64,000 bases of DNA from Mermis nigrescens (lineage: Eukaryota > Nematoda > Enoplea > Mermithida > Mermithidae), in assembly GCA_036768485.1 (NCBI GenBank), contig JAVLUZ010000347.1, positions 372,001 through 436,000 of the forward strand. Direction: 5' to 3'. Each line of letters starts with the position of its first letter. The first letter of the stretch is position 1. The notes beneath the pieces are model-generated. The model did not search any database. It was not told the DNA's origin and saw only the letters and a program-made list of their open reading frames with translations. Positions 50,876 to 63,618 of this stretch are shown here, in pieces. The translations under genes and the position numbers were made by a program.

Positions 50876-53267
50876 TGCCTGTCACTTACTATTCAATTAA
50901 GAATTCTCAATTTCAAATGCAATTGCGAAAGATGAGCGGGCTCTTCATATTCAAAGATTAAAAAGGCTCTTAATTTTGCCTTATTTTTATCGGAAATTTT
51001 TTTAAATTTCGAATTAAGGGGTCCAGATGACACATAGGCGTAAAGGGGTCTGAACCATACATGGGCAGCAACCAAATTCTGTGGGGTTCGATGGGGCAAT
51101 TTGTCAAAAATAGCACCAAAAATTCAATTCTAGTGAAGTTCTATAGATTTTTAGGGGTCCGCCAAATCTCGCGGGTCCAGACCAGATCCCCACGCCGATG
51201 TGTGGTCTGAACTGGACCCGCAGAGAATCCTGAAATCTCCATAAATCGAACGACCCCAGAAAGCGAATAACTAAATTTTTGGTGCTATTTTTGGCAATTT
51301 TACCCCTTCAGACCCCAGAATTGTTCGCTGCTCATCTATGGTCCTTTAAATAAACGTTATACTCCAAATAACGAAGAAGATAAAATAGTATTATAAACAC
51401 GTCTGGTTGATTCCTTATTAGGATTACTATATTATAACGGAACATACAGAGCTACGAGTAAATGCTAGCTGCGAATAAGTACAGGTAAGCGACGCACTAA
51501 CAATGGATTTGTATATTGAATGCAATTTTTGATATACCAGCCCAGACGTTCATATTTACTTATCTAACCATTAATCGGTTATAAAACTTCCCGTCTGTGC
51601 GACCAACTTAGAAATTGTATTGCGCCGTCCGATAGCTTCCGGAGGCTTACTAACTTCCGGGTCGCACCGCACCCATATATGTACAGAATGGGAATTCTAG
51701 GGAGTCAGGCCCAGAAAAAATTCTAAAAAGTGCCTTTTCTGGGCCAAAAAACGATGGGTGAATGTCAAAAACATTGTTTTTTATGTCGCAGCCATTTCGC
51801 AAGCCATTCTGAGGGGCAGCGGTGGAATCCTTAAGAAAAGGTATAATCGCGTCACCCATTGCTTCTGCTTAAGAATCCGCATTATCTTTATTTCTTTCAA
51901 TTTTCATAACACGAAAACTTCAAAATGATTTTAAAACTTAAAATACATTATATTGTATGTGATGCAAGTTATTTCGATCATTTTTAAGGTGCAGAAAATT
52001 TAGTTTGCTATGATTCTATCAGCTCGTCACCGGCGCGTGAGGTACTCGTAGGTTTCTAGATCCTCAGATGGCGATAAAATGGAATTTCTCAGGAAACGGC
52101 GAAATTTAGAACAAAAGCGAATGAAAATTAATATTTTTAAGAGGAAACGCTCGAAGTGTGCAAGCTATGAATAAACTTATCTACTATTTATTTGCACAAT
52201 CAGCTAGTGACCAAACATAGCGTGGGGTGTCTAGACCAGACATGCACGTTGGAGGTTCATGGTCTAGACCACACGTGGGTGTGGGAGGGGGTTGGGGTTA
52301 TGTAACCTCAGAAGGCCGTATACCCCCCCCCCCCAACAAAAAACCGAAATACACTATCCACAGATTTAAATTTTGAAATCTTTTTTGTTTTTTTTCGCAA
52401 TTTTTAGATGCCAATGGATAGCGCTCGATGAGAAACGTTGAAAAATGTTTTTTTTCGCCATAACACCATTTTTAAGACCATTTTTTGGGAAAATCTTGCA
52501 ACCCCTCAGAATTTTGGTACTGCCCATCTATAGTGTAGACCCTCCAGAATGGAAAAATGGAAAATTTTGTGGAGAAAATGAGGCAAAATGGAGGTCAAAA
52601 GCGGATGAAAATTTTAAAAATGTTCTTCAGAAGTGCTTCAATTGACCAGAAACTGTGTAATAACAGTTTGATGCTATTTTAGCGCTTATACAAGTTTTTG
52701 GGGTCATTTTTGGCCCACAAAAGCTCAATTTTTGACCCCCAGATCGGCTAACTCTCCACCCAGATCCACCATGCTGTGCATCTATGGTCTGGACCCCCCA
52801 AGATAAAATCGATAGACCCCCAAAATTTAGTTTTTGGTGCTAACGCTTTTAAGGACTTTTGAATTATGAAAAATTAAAGAAGTTTAATCCTTTCGTTCCC
52901 GGTTTATCCCCTATTACTAATCACGCAGCGCACTTAAGACTACAGATGCACAGAAGGGCGGGCAGGTGGAACGGGGGTCCACCAGAGGTGTTGCCAAAAT
53001 GTTAATGTCAATTTACAGTTTGTTATTAATTTCAAGCATTTTGCAGAAAATATTTGGTTTTAGTCGATTTTTAGTTGTCATTTTACCGTAGTTTCCTTGA
53101 ATAATTCCAATTTCTCCATTTCAGAGGGTCCCATGTGCATATCTGTTCAGGGCCACGAATCCGATCTCTTTACCAAGTTTCAATGTGCAAGATTTCAAAA
53201 CTCAACGTGATAGAATGATTTATTACATTTTTTTGTTTTGACATTGAGAGCTGGCAAAATTTCTTTG
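50876..53267. other. Intergenic stretch between the two host genes
   Basis: No gene seen. A copy of the 280-bp repeat lies at about 52255..52545, with several shorter relatives (51040..51330, 52700..52850). Confidence 0.4.
52255..52545 (+). repeat. Dispersed 280-bp repeat, copy 3
   Basis: Landmarks CCACACGTGGGTGTGGG at the start, GATAGCGCTCGATGAGAAAC in the middle, CTGCCCATCTATAG at the end. Confidence 0.75.
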
Positions 53268-53273
53268 TTTATT
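53268..53273 (-). terminator. Polyadenylation signal AATAAA of the receptor gene
   Basis: The minus strand reads AATAAA about 92 bp after the receptor stop codon. It is a canonical hexamer at a plausible distance. Confidence 0.5.
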
Positions 53274-53364
53274 GTCTTCCAACTGTATCCAACTAACTTT
53301 TAAGAATAAACTAATTACAATTCATCGTTTTTCTTCATCAAAAAATCATTCATTATCTTGATCT

Positions 53365-53470
53365 CTACGCAGTTAAGTGAGGTGGCGATAACAAAATGGC
53401 GCATGTCGTAATAGCAATCATCGCGGTGACCATGTAAAGACAAAAGCGATCGACTACCATAGCAGCAAAT
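53365..53470 (-). CDS. nAChR exon with TM4 and stop
   Basis: Acceptor TTTTTGCAG. It encodes [20 protein letters not shown] then [14 protein letters not shown] and [15 protein letters not shown] is the standard start of nicotinic TM4. The A that opens the exon completes the Lys of DWK. Confidence 0.93.
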
Positions 53471-56400
53471 CTGCAAAAATATAAATTAAAAAGTAAACTA
53501 AAGCAGCCCGAAAGAACAAGATCAAGACATACTATTTATTTATTTATTTATATATTCAACATATTAAAATGAAGCATTTATTGACGCGTGGGAAAAAAGT
53601 TGACCTATAATGGAATTTTGCTTTAGGTAATTTGTTAAGTTTCAACGTTTAATAAAATGATTCTCTAAGTAAAACGCGTTTTTCTTCTCATTATTTGATT
53701 CGTGCAAGAAGGGTTCTGTTTGAAATTATGTAACTTTAAGAAAACATTTCATTTCTTATTGAACGAAAACGGCTTAGATTTAAAGTCCGCATTATAACTT
53801 CTACAGAAATTTTGGTAAAGAAACTATACTTAATGTAAACGTCGCTTGTCCTGGAGTCCGTTGCAAAACTTTTATTTACAGTTACGCTCAGGCTCAGCTT
53901 AATTAATTTGAAACGGGCAGCAACTGGAAATTCAAGGTGAATTAAGCAAATTCCAAAATGTATTTGTCAAGAAAAGGAAGCGGACTCACACGATCCTACT
54001 TCAAGGTTTCTTGATGAAGCTCTTCAAAGTTGAGTACCTACTGCTATAAAACAGAACCAATTCTCGGGTTTATCTGATCGAAGATAAGAATGCATCTTGA
54101 GATGAGTTCAAATTTCTCAAAAATTATTCAAATTCTTCTGATTTTCGGTACAAAAAAACAATAAAAGATAAAAAAGATTTTGTCTAAAGAAAATTGAAAT
54201 TCGGATAGCCTTTTATTAGATAATTAGGCTTTCGATTTTCCTGAAAGATCTCCTTGAGGTGCACGGGTGTGGCATACGGGAGGGAGGTTTAAGGCATACA
54301 CATTCTTGGGGAATTTAGATCCCCACAACGGCTATTGAAACCCGCAAAATAGCTGCGACCACCAGAATTTTAGATTTACCGAAAAAAATCGAAGAAAGTG
54401 TGGTGTTTTAAGCGTTCAAAAGTGTCGACTTCTTCCCGCTCTAAACCTCGAACTCATTTTTTGCCTATATTTTGTTCGATTCCTTCGTTATTTTTAAATC
54501 TATGTACCAATCGTTTTTTAAACCCAAAACAGCGCTTTTAAAAAATTTCTCAAGCTGACCTTCAGAATTCCCATGCTGTACACGTATGATTGGGGGTATC
54601 CAAGATTTTAGACCACCAGAATGAAAAAATGTGAAATCTTCCGGGAAAATAGACAAAATAAGGATTACAAAATCAACGAAAATAAAAACTTTCCTGCATA
54701 ATTCCTTGAAATTGATCAGAAATGAAGACTGACATCGTTTTTTGCTATTTTAACATTTGAACAACCTAACTTTTTCGGGCAATTTTTTTTAAAACCTTTT
54801 CGTCTGACCCGCTCAGTTGCGAGCACCCGTGCGCGGGGGGGGGTTTAGGTCAGACATGCACATGGGGGTTTGGGGTGGGGTCCTGAACCCCCAGAATAGA
54901 AAAATGGAAAAGTTTGCGGGGAAAATGAGGCAAAATGAAGGCCAAAAACGGATGAAAATTATAAATTTGCTTCAAAAGTGCTTCAGATTGACCAGAAACT
55001 GTGTAATAGCGTTGTTTTAACACTATTTTAGCGCTTATACTAGTTTTTCAGGTCATTTTGGCCCAAAAAAGCTCAATTTTTGACACCATCACCCTCCCCC
55101 CAGATCGGTCATGCTGTGCACGTATGGTTTAGACTCCTTCAAAAATACCAAAAATCCAAAATATACCCCACAGATTACGTTGGACCTCATAATTCCATTT
55201 TTGGCATGTTTTTCGCGCATTTCGCCGGTTTTGACCTATCCAGTCCATAGACCCCCTTCCCCAATTCGGTTACTGCCTTTGTATGGTTTGGGAGGCGAAC
55301 ACCCCGAAAATTCCGTTCGTAAAAAATTTCTCCCCATTTTGCTCGCGAGAAAGGTTAAAAAATTATCGTTTTTGTACACATAGTCGAACCGTTTCACCAT
55401 TTATTTCAATTTAATCGATTTTCGGATCCGCAAAGCATTATCCCCGGATTATTTACACGTCCGGGCAAAAAGTGAATAAGCAAATAGTTGAACGGCTGAC
55501 TTCCAATCATTCTTGGCATCTTCTTCTTCATCGTCGCGCTCCAGTCGTTTTATGACGACCGTCAAACTTTCGTGAATTTTCGTCAAACACTTCACCATGC
55601 GTTTCAAATGCGAATCCGTTCCGGCGATGACGTCAGCGGAGTCGGGCTTGTTGAGCTTCCAAATTTCTTCCGCTTCCGATTCCGCCGAATTCGGCAGCGA
55701 CGCTACGCACTCCGCTCCGCATTCCTCGCAAAACGACGACAAATCTCGGTTCAAAATGGGAAAATGGGATTCGGTCTTCTTCGGCATTCCCTTGCCTACC
55801 GCCGGGCGCAATTTTTTGGCTCGCGGCCAAAATTTGCTCTTCAGGTAATTGAAAAGCGAATCGCGATGAAAGCGATGCCCCGGCCGACTCATGCACAACA
55901 GCCAAGGTAGCCAATCGAGCAGGAGCACTTTTATCTGGAATGACGAGATTAAATCAGATTGAATTCGTTTAAGTTAAATCAATTTTTCTTCGTATAATGG
56001 ACTAAATGAAATTTCGAACAAAAGGCGAATTAGGTAGACCGAAGAAAGTTTAATTATCACAAAACAACAGCTAATAAATACAAAAAATAAAAAGAATATT
56101 TAAAAATTTAGGAAAAAATGGAAAGATAAAACAATCAAGCAACCGGTTTTGAAGCTATTTTAAATGAAAAATTTCGAAATGAAAATGACTCAATAAAAAT
56201 GCAGAAATGCTGATAGAATGCCAAGTCGTTTTCTGAGTTTAAATAAAACAACTATATCAAAAATAAGAGAATCGGACATTTTGGAAAGGTAATTTATATT
56301 GGCTTCATATTAAACTTGCATTCCACGCAAGACTCTTCAACTGATTCCTTTTCGGCGGATGGTGAAAAAACAATGCATACCTATTGTCAGTCTGTTTTAT

Positions 56401-59400
56401 TTTATAATAAACCACTCCGTGTTACGCGAATAATAATTATGCTTTCTGATATTCCTAAACTCGTATTTTCCTTTTTATCACATAATTTATTTCTGTTCCG
56501 TGGCTTCCTTTATTTCTTTACTTAGCCTAGAGCAAGCTCAATTAGAAATGTAAATCATATTTATATGCAAAAATTATTACGAAAACGTCATCGTTGTCGT
56601 GTTTTAGCTTTTATCGCATCATAGAAGCAAAAGGCTCAAGCTGAAAGCAAATACTCGTACAAATTGGAATCGTATAATATTTACGTTGCACTGCAAATGG
56701 GCACAAAAATACCAGTTATAAACATTTTTGTCATACATAGGCAACAAAAATTCAATTCTGGCGGTCTACCGATTTTTGGACTGCCAGCCGGATTCCTTGT
56801 CAATTATTTTCGGGCGAAAGAATTTGGGTTCAAATTTAATATACTCCTATTTAAATCTTAGATTTGTCCGTCAATACTAAGTCTCTAATCATGTCGTGCC
56901 ATCTGATTCATCAAAGTGAGGTCCGGCTGAATCCTTCTCCTTCATCCGGGTCCCGATATCTCGATTGAATTTAAAGATCTGTTATGCTCACACCCAATTA
57001 ATCCCTTTTTAAACCATGCATGCGCATGAGGAAGGGTGGAGGTTGGTATTACTCCCCTGAGCTTTGAAAAAGTGGTAGCTATATAGCCATTTTTGCCCGA
57101 AAACGATTGCTAGCTATATAACTTAATTTGGGATTGGCTATTCGGGCCCAAAAAGCATTGCTGTATAGCTTGTTTTGGGCTCAGAAAACTATCTACGAGT
57201 ATATAGCCTTTTTGAAATCAGAAACATACCGTATATGAGTTCACAAATGCTATATAGTTCTTATTTCTGAGTCTCAAAAGGATTTATAATTATTTTCCGG
57301 TCTTCAAAAAGGGCTGAATGCGCACGTGGGCGTGGAGGGGGATGGGGGTTGGGGGTATGCACCCCAAGAATGCCAAATACCCCCTCCCCAAAAAAAACCC
57401 GAAATAACCCCCAGAATTCTATTTTTGAAGGTTTGTTTAGTTTTTTCCCGATTTTTAGATGCTAATGGATAGTGCTCAATGAGAAACATTGAAAATTGGC
57501 TTTTTGTTGCCATACCACCATTTTTAAGACCATTTTTTTAATATTAAAAATGTTGCACACATCCCCAGAATTTTGGCGCTGCCCACCTATGGCTGAACAG
57601 CTATATTTAATTCAAAAAGGTTATGTATTCGCAACTACGTTTGTGAGTCCAAAAAGGCTTTATATTTGCCACAAATGCTCGAAAACGATGGTGTTAAAGC
57701 GATAGCATCGTTTTCTCGCTATAAAACCGTTTTTCACAAAGCACTTAGCTATGCCAAAGTTTTTGATTTTGACCCCTTCACTTAAAGTTTGACCTTGCGC
57801 AACTAAGTTTTAAACAGTGAAATAAAATTCAAATCTAATTTTGGCCTTAAATTAGAACGATCCAAATTCAACGATCCATATTTACTGGAGTTATTCAGGT
57901 AAAAAAACGAACGTAATATCTGATTAAAAAAGAAAAAAGAATGAAAAACAAAGAAATGTAGTGATAAAGTCTGAAAAGTAGAAAAATTCACCCAATCGGA
58001 CATTTTGTGTGTATCGGGCGTTCTGTAATGCAGCCCCAGTATCAGCACATTGAATAAAACTGATGCCGAGACTATGATCATGTTGCAAGTGAAAAATATA
58101 ACAATAACTGGCACTGATTCCGACGTGGACGGTATGACCTGAGTTACCATGTTCAAGAAAACGCAAACGGACAACAGAACGGTAATTTCTGCGGAAAATG
58201 AGCACCATTCTTACTACAATTTTATCAATTACAAATAAAACTACAAAAAACTTTATTTAAAGAATTTTTTTAAAAATTATGCTTCATATGAGGAAATTTA
58301 GAATTTTTTATTGATTTCAGTCACTAGTTTGCTCGATACGCAAATTATTAATCCAGTCTAATTTCATTCTCCAATATTTCTCTTGCAACCACACATGGGC
58401 TTGGGAGGTGAGGGTTTGTACCCCCTTCCCAGAAGTGGAAATGTCCCCGCAGATTACTATAGACCCCTCAAAATTCTATTTTTAGCAAGCATTTTTTGAT
58501 TTACCCCATCCTGAACCCCTCCCAGAATTTTGGTGCTGCTCATGGATAACAAAAATTTAAGAGCTTATGAAGGGTAGCACTCATTGAACCCCCGTGCATT
58601 TTAATGCCCCTTAAATAATTAAATATCCACTCAGTCAAAAAATAGTTTAAATTTAAATTTTAAAATGTGTAAAAATGATTTAATGAAAATATTTTATTTA
58701 AACATTATACAGAAATGAAAAAATAAATACTCTTAAAAAATGTAGTTATTTGATCGACGAAGCACATTCATGAATTTTCGTTTAATAACCTATTTCTACC
58801 GAAATAGAAATTTCAACGACAACAAATACAAATGAAAAATGCGCAAAAGAGCAACAAGTTCAGGATTGAGAACTTTATTCTCTGTACTTTTGTATCGCAG
58901 CAAGCTATTTTGTGTTTTAAAATCTGATCGAATTTCAATACTAATAAAAGAACAACACTCACCCAGGGTTACTTTTTCACCACATTCTGCTGGCAGTGCG
59001 AATCCTAAATAAATACACTTTCATGGCACAAAGAAACATAAGTTGTGAAATAAGGATGCATTAATGACTTATTATTTCAGGAGTTAGGATTCAAAATGAT
59101 AAAATTTTATTGCTAACAGGTTGCATCGAGGATAAATTCAAGGGGGCCTGGGAGGGGACAGTGCGTGCGTGCCTTCATTGACCCAACGAAGATATGGATA
59201 CATTCTTTAAATTACTTTTGGTCATCATTTGGCACAATTTTTCCTAGCCGAACTCAGTTATAACATTTGTGATTAGAAATAAATCGATACTGAATAAAAA
59301 AATAAAAAATAAAATGAAATAAAAAACATTAAAATATAAGTCAAAACTAAAAAAGAAAAATAAATAAATTAGTAAATAAAACACAATCCGAAGTTTTATT

Positions 59401-62400
59401 TATGTGCGAGAAACATAGTTTTTGTACGGAATGACGATTGAACGGCTTGAAGAAAGATTTCTGAAGAAGGTTGGATAGTATAGAAATTCAGAGGGTGTCT
59501 TGTATCCGAAATTTTCTAGTGTCAAAAAAGGACCAAAAAATATACAGTTGGGGCCGAAATACATTATATTAGGCATTTCTTACCGAGCTCTATCATTAGC
59601 ACAAAAATTGAAAAAAATAAAAAATCGAATTTGCTGAGGCCTTTGGAGTTTTGGGATCCAGCCAGACTCCAAACCCTCCTACGTCCGTATAAATTAAAAA
59701 TGATTATAGTTGCATTGCATGCACTTAAAAAATAAAATCGTGAATGATTCAAAAAGTTTACTTTATTTTGAAAAATGAATTTCCATAATAAATTGAAAAG
59801 ACCTAGCTCTAGATAATTAAAAGTCAACAAATACAGTAATACTTAGACATCTGAATGTAAATGCAAATACGTTTACTAATTTAATACAGTAAATGCAAAT
59901 ACCGTTTACTAAAATAATAATTTAATTTTCTCGCTTGTCTACTTTTTTCTATTTTTGTCATTTTTCTTCTTTTACCTTTATTCCGACTCTTAAAAAATAG
60001 ATAAGTAGCAATGAGAAATTTCTTTCGATAATATGCAACGTATATTCTTCAATCTGAATAAATGTAATACTTACCTAAAATCGTAATCAATAAAATAAGC
60101 ATGCTTGGTATGATCATATTAACGGCGTAGTAGAGCGTTCGACGCCTCAAATGAAAGTAAAACTTCAGATCCAAAAACGGTTCTGGGCAGCACACGTACT
60201 TAAATTCAGTACGAATGACCGGCGCTCCTAGAAAATAGGAAATGATCATTAGAAGAGTATCAAAGATATAATTAAAGCTTCTACGCAGACGAACACCGCA
60301 TGGTGTTTGGGTTTATAGCTCCTAATGGAGAGATCAAATTTTCTGAGGCTTGAGTAGGGCCAGAATCAAAAAATCGAAATAGTTTTTAGTTTTCAGTAAA
60401 TCTGCTGCGATGATCAATCAAACAAATATTCAGGAACTTCCTTCCACCTTCGAAACTCAGTATAAATGAGCATTCCACGGCAACACGTTAAGGTAACGCC
60501 ACGGACCCCAAAACGTTTATTCCATAGAAAACCGACTCAACGACCGGAGCCGAAGATCGGATTCGAGTTATACCTCTAATACACGGGGTTTTTTAAAGGG
60601 GGGTTTTTACTAACACTCGCGAAAAACCAACAGGGACCGAAATTTTTTCTATATATTAACCCCTCAAAACGTGAACGCACGGATTTATTTAATATTTAGT
60701 CCAACAATGTTCGTATACTTTGTCATACTCTTACTTTCGAAGAGATGGGACATTCAAACAGGCATGCAGACATTAGAGCGCACGACATTAGAGCGAGCGA
60801 CATAAGAGCGCGCGACATTAGAGCGCCGATATTAAAGTGCACTTACAATGGTGCGTCATAGAGGCAGACATAGACTTTTCCTTTCCCACAAAACAATTTG
60901 TAAGTTTTTGTTTCTAAAAATTGGTGTACAAAAATATACCTAGCATACATTTCGAAAATCAGTTGAATTTCTTGTTTGGTTAAGAAGTGGCTGGTAAGTG
61001 AGATAAATGCTCTGCAAAACAGTGTCTCCATACGACCCCTTGCTATGCTAGTTTTAAAGTTGTAGGTGTTACTTGTTTCAAAAATTTTGACGTTAATTCA
61101 AACATCTTTTGTGCAATGTAGTAGACTGATCTGTATTCTGACACATATAGCTCTAAAACTACGGTAGTAAGAGTGTCATTTTAGTACATTATTTTGAAGC
61201 TTTTCATGCATTTTCTAATAGAACTATACCCTTCTCTATTGTTCTCTTGACACAGAAATGCAGGATAAGTTTACACGAATTTTGATCTTTTTTTATATAC
61301 AGCAGTTTTATGATTGTTTACTGCAGCAATAAATTTCACGCTTGATTTGCACAACTTACAGTAAATGCGTGCAATTTACAAAAAATTGTGAAAATGAATA
61401 CCTTAATCTGTGTCAAGAAAATAAGTGAAACGGGTAAAATGGCGTTACTCAAAACCTACTGCTTCAAAAGTTAACGTACTTTTTCCAAAGGTAAGTAGAA
61501 AAGTCAAAATTTATACTTCCGTACATCCACTAATTCAACCAGTGTGAAACTAAACGAGAAATTATAGAAAGAATTGAAAAGTCTGTTCATTGCTTCACAA
61601 AACAAAAGAAACCGCATGCATTTATCACTACCTGAAACAGAGATATTCATGCGTAGGTAGTTAACTTTGCCCGTTAGCATAAAAGTTTTGTAAAGTTGCG
61701 TGAAAAACATCTATTATGGCTGCGCTTTAATGTCGCGCGCTCTAATGTCGCGCGCCCTAATGTTGCGCATCCTAATGTCGCGCGCTCTAATGCCGTACGC
61801 TCTTATGTCGGCTCACAATTCGAATAGGTGGGACATTCGAAGAAATGGGATTTTTCGGGAGAATTATTTGCATTTTGTGTCTTTATTCGAAGAAGTGGGA
61901 TTTACGAAGAGGTGGGACGTTCGAAGAGGTGGGACATTCGAACAGGTGGATTTTTTTCTTACTTAATTTTCATATTACATCACTTTGCGAACACCTGGGA
62001 CATCCGAACAGAAGGGACGTTCGAAGAGGTGGGTCATTCGAAGAAGTGGGACTATGCCATTTGAAATAAATGCCCAAATCATTGCTTTTTCGTAGGATGC
62101 GACGAAACATGCTTCAATTTCATTACTGTTTTGCACATTTTCCGAATTTAAACTATGTAGGCGTTCCAAATTTTTTTCAGTCTGTCACCTGAATGTCCTT
62201 TTGGCTGTCAGAGGAATTTTAATCCTCCGGCATGTATTTGATGAAATTTTGTCTGCTATCAAATAAGGTTTTTATTTTGCAAAATGGCAATAAAACAAAT
62301 CGGGCGTTTCAGCAAATTTATGGCTCGAATAAGAATAATTTGAAAATAATTTGAGCATTGCCATTTCTGCCCATATTAGTAAGTCCTGCGTCCTTCAACC

Positions 62401-63585
62401 TTTTTTGAAGAATCTGCATTCTAAAAACAATGAACTGAGATAGTCGGAAAGCTCGAAAAATGCAGTTATTTTGTCCTTTCAGCGATTTAAAACTCAGAAT
62501 TACTAAGGAAAAACGATTGATCTCCTGAATTTCGACATTCTGCTGTACTTGTCAATTCGCGCATACGATACAAAGTATCGAGTCTTCTGATATACGAGGA
62601 GAACGGGATATATGTCATAGCACAAGTATACATACACTGAGCAAACATTGTCAGAGAACTTATTTTTTGGACAAAAATTGTCAGAGAACTGTTTTTGGAC
62701 TTTTGATGCTCTTCTATTGACAATAAGCAATAAAGTTTTAGATCCAGTGCAACGGTTAAACGTATAAAAAATAAAATCAATACTATCGAACGAAAGCTTT
62801 TATGTCGGAGTCCGCAAAAGTTTTTAATATGAGTATACTGTAGTCAAAGTATGCACAGGTAAATATTTCAATTACTCAATAGCAACCATTCTCCATTTTC
62901 CGTAAAATCAGACGTATCCACCTCGCTCGTCTCATTTTGCAGGTCCAATTTCCATCCATTATAGGTCCATGATCCGAACTAATAAATAATTATTTCGATA
63001 GATAATGCACGTAAAATTAAAACATGATAGTGACGTATTGGACATTTAAAGCAACGATTTAAGAAGAAATTTAGTATTTAAATTTAAAAAAACATTCGAA
63101 GGTTGAGACGAGTTCAAGATTTTTTCTTCGATTTTATGTCTCTTTCGGAGAACTTTCTTGTTTCCTTCAAGATAATTAACTTATGGCTAAAATACAAAAA
63201 AATTATACATTTTTTAATAAAAGTTAAACATTCCTTTCTATTTAAGGCTATAAATCGTTAAAAGCACAATATTAACGAAAACACAAATGTAACTCTGAGG
63301 ATGAAAAATGTATCACAAAAAATAATCCTTTTTTGCCTGATATCTTCATAAGGTCACACAGAACCGGAACATAATTAACCACGGATAAAGATGCGTTGAG
63401 AACTGCTTCATTACGGGTTTAAGATATCTAAAAAGAATTTAAAATTCTGTCTTTAGTCAAAAAGAGATACTTTATCCTGCTTTCCTCGCATACCGCCTCT
63501 AAAACACCAAAACATCCGATGAAGTCCTTATCTGCTCATCTCGGTGCTTGCGACTAAGAAAGCTGAATTCGTTAATCTGCTAATT

Positions 63586-63618
<33 letters not shown>

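Noticed and set aside
55572..55914. Open frames of 83-112 codons on the plus strand and a second minus frame.
   Set aside because: They are shadows of the GC-richer nAChR loop exon 55501..55934, which has correct splice sites and family similarity.
57803..57991. Extension of the TM2-TM3 frame beyond HKMSDW.
   Set aside because: A GT donor in the correct phase ends the exon at 57992, and the following Phe-rich sequence is unlike the receptor family.
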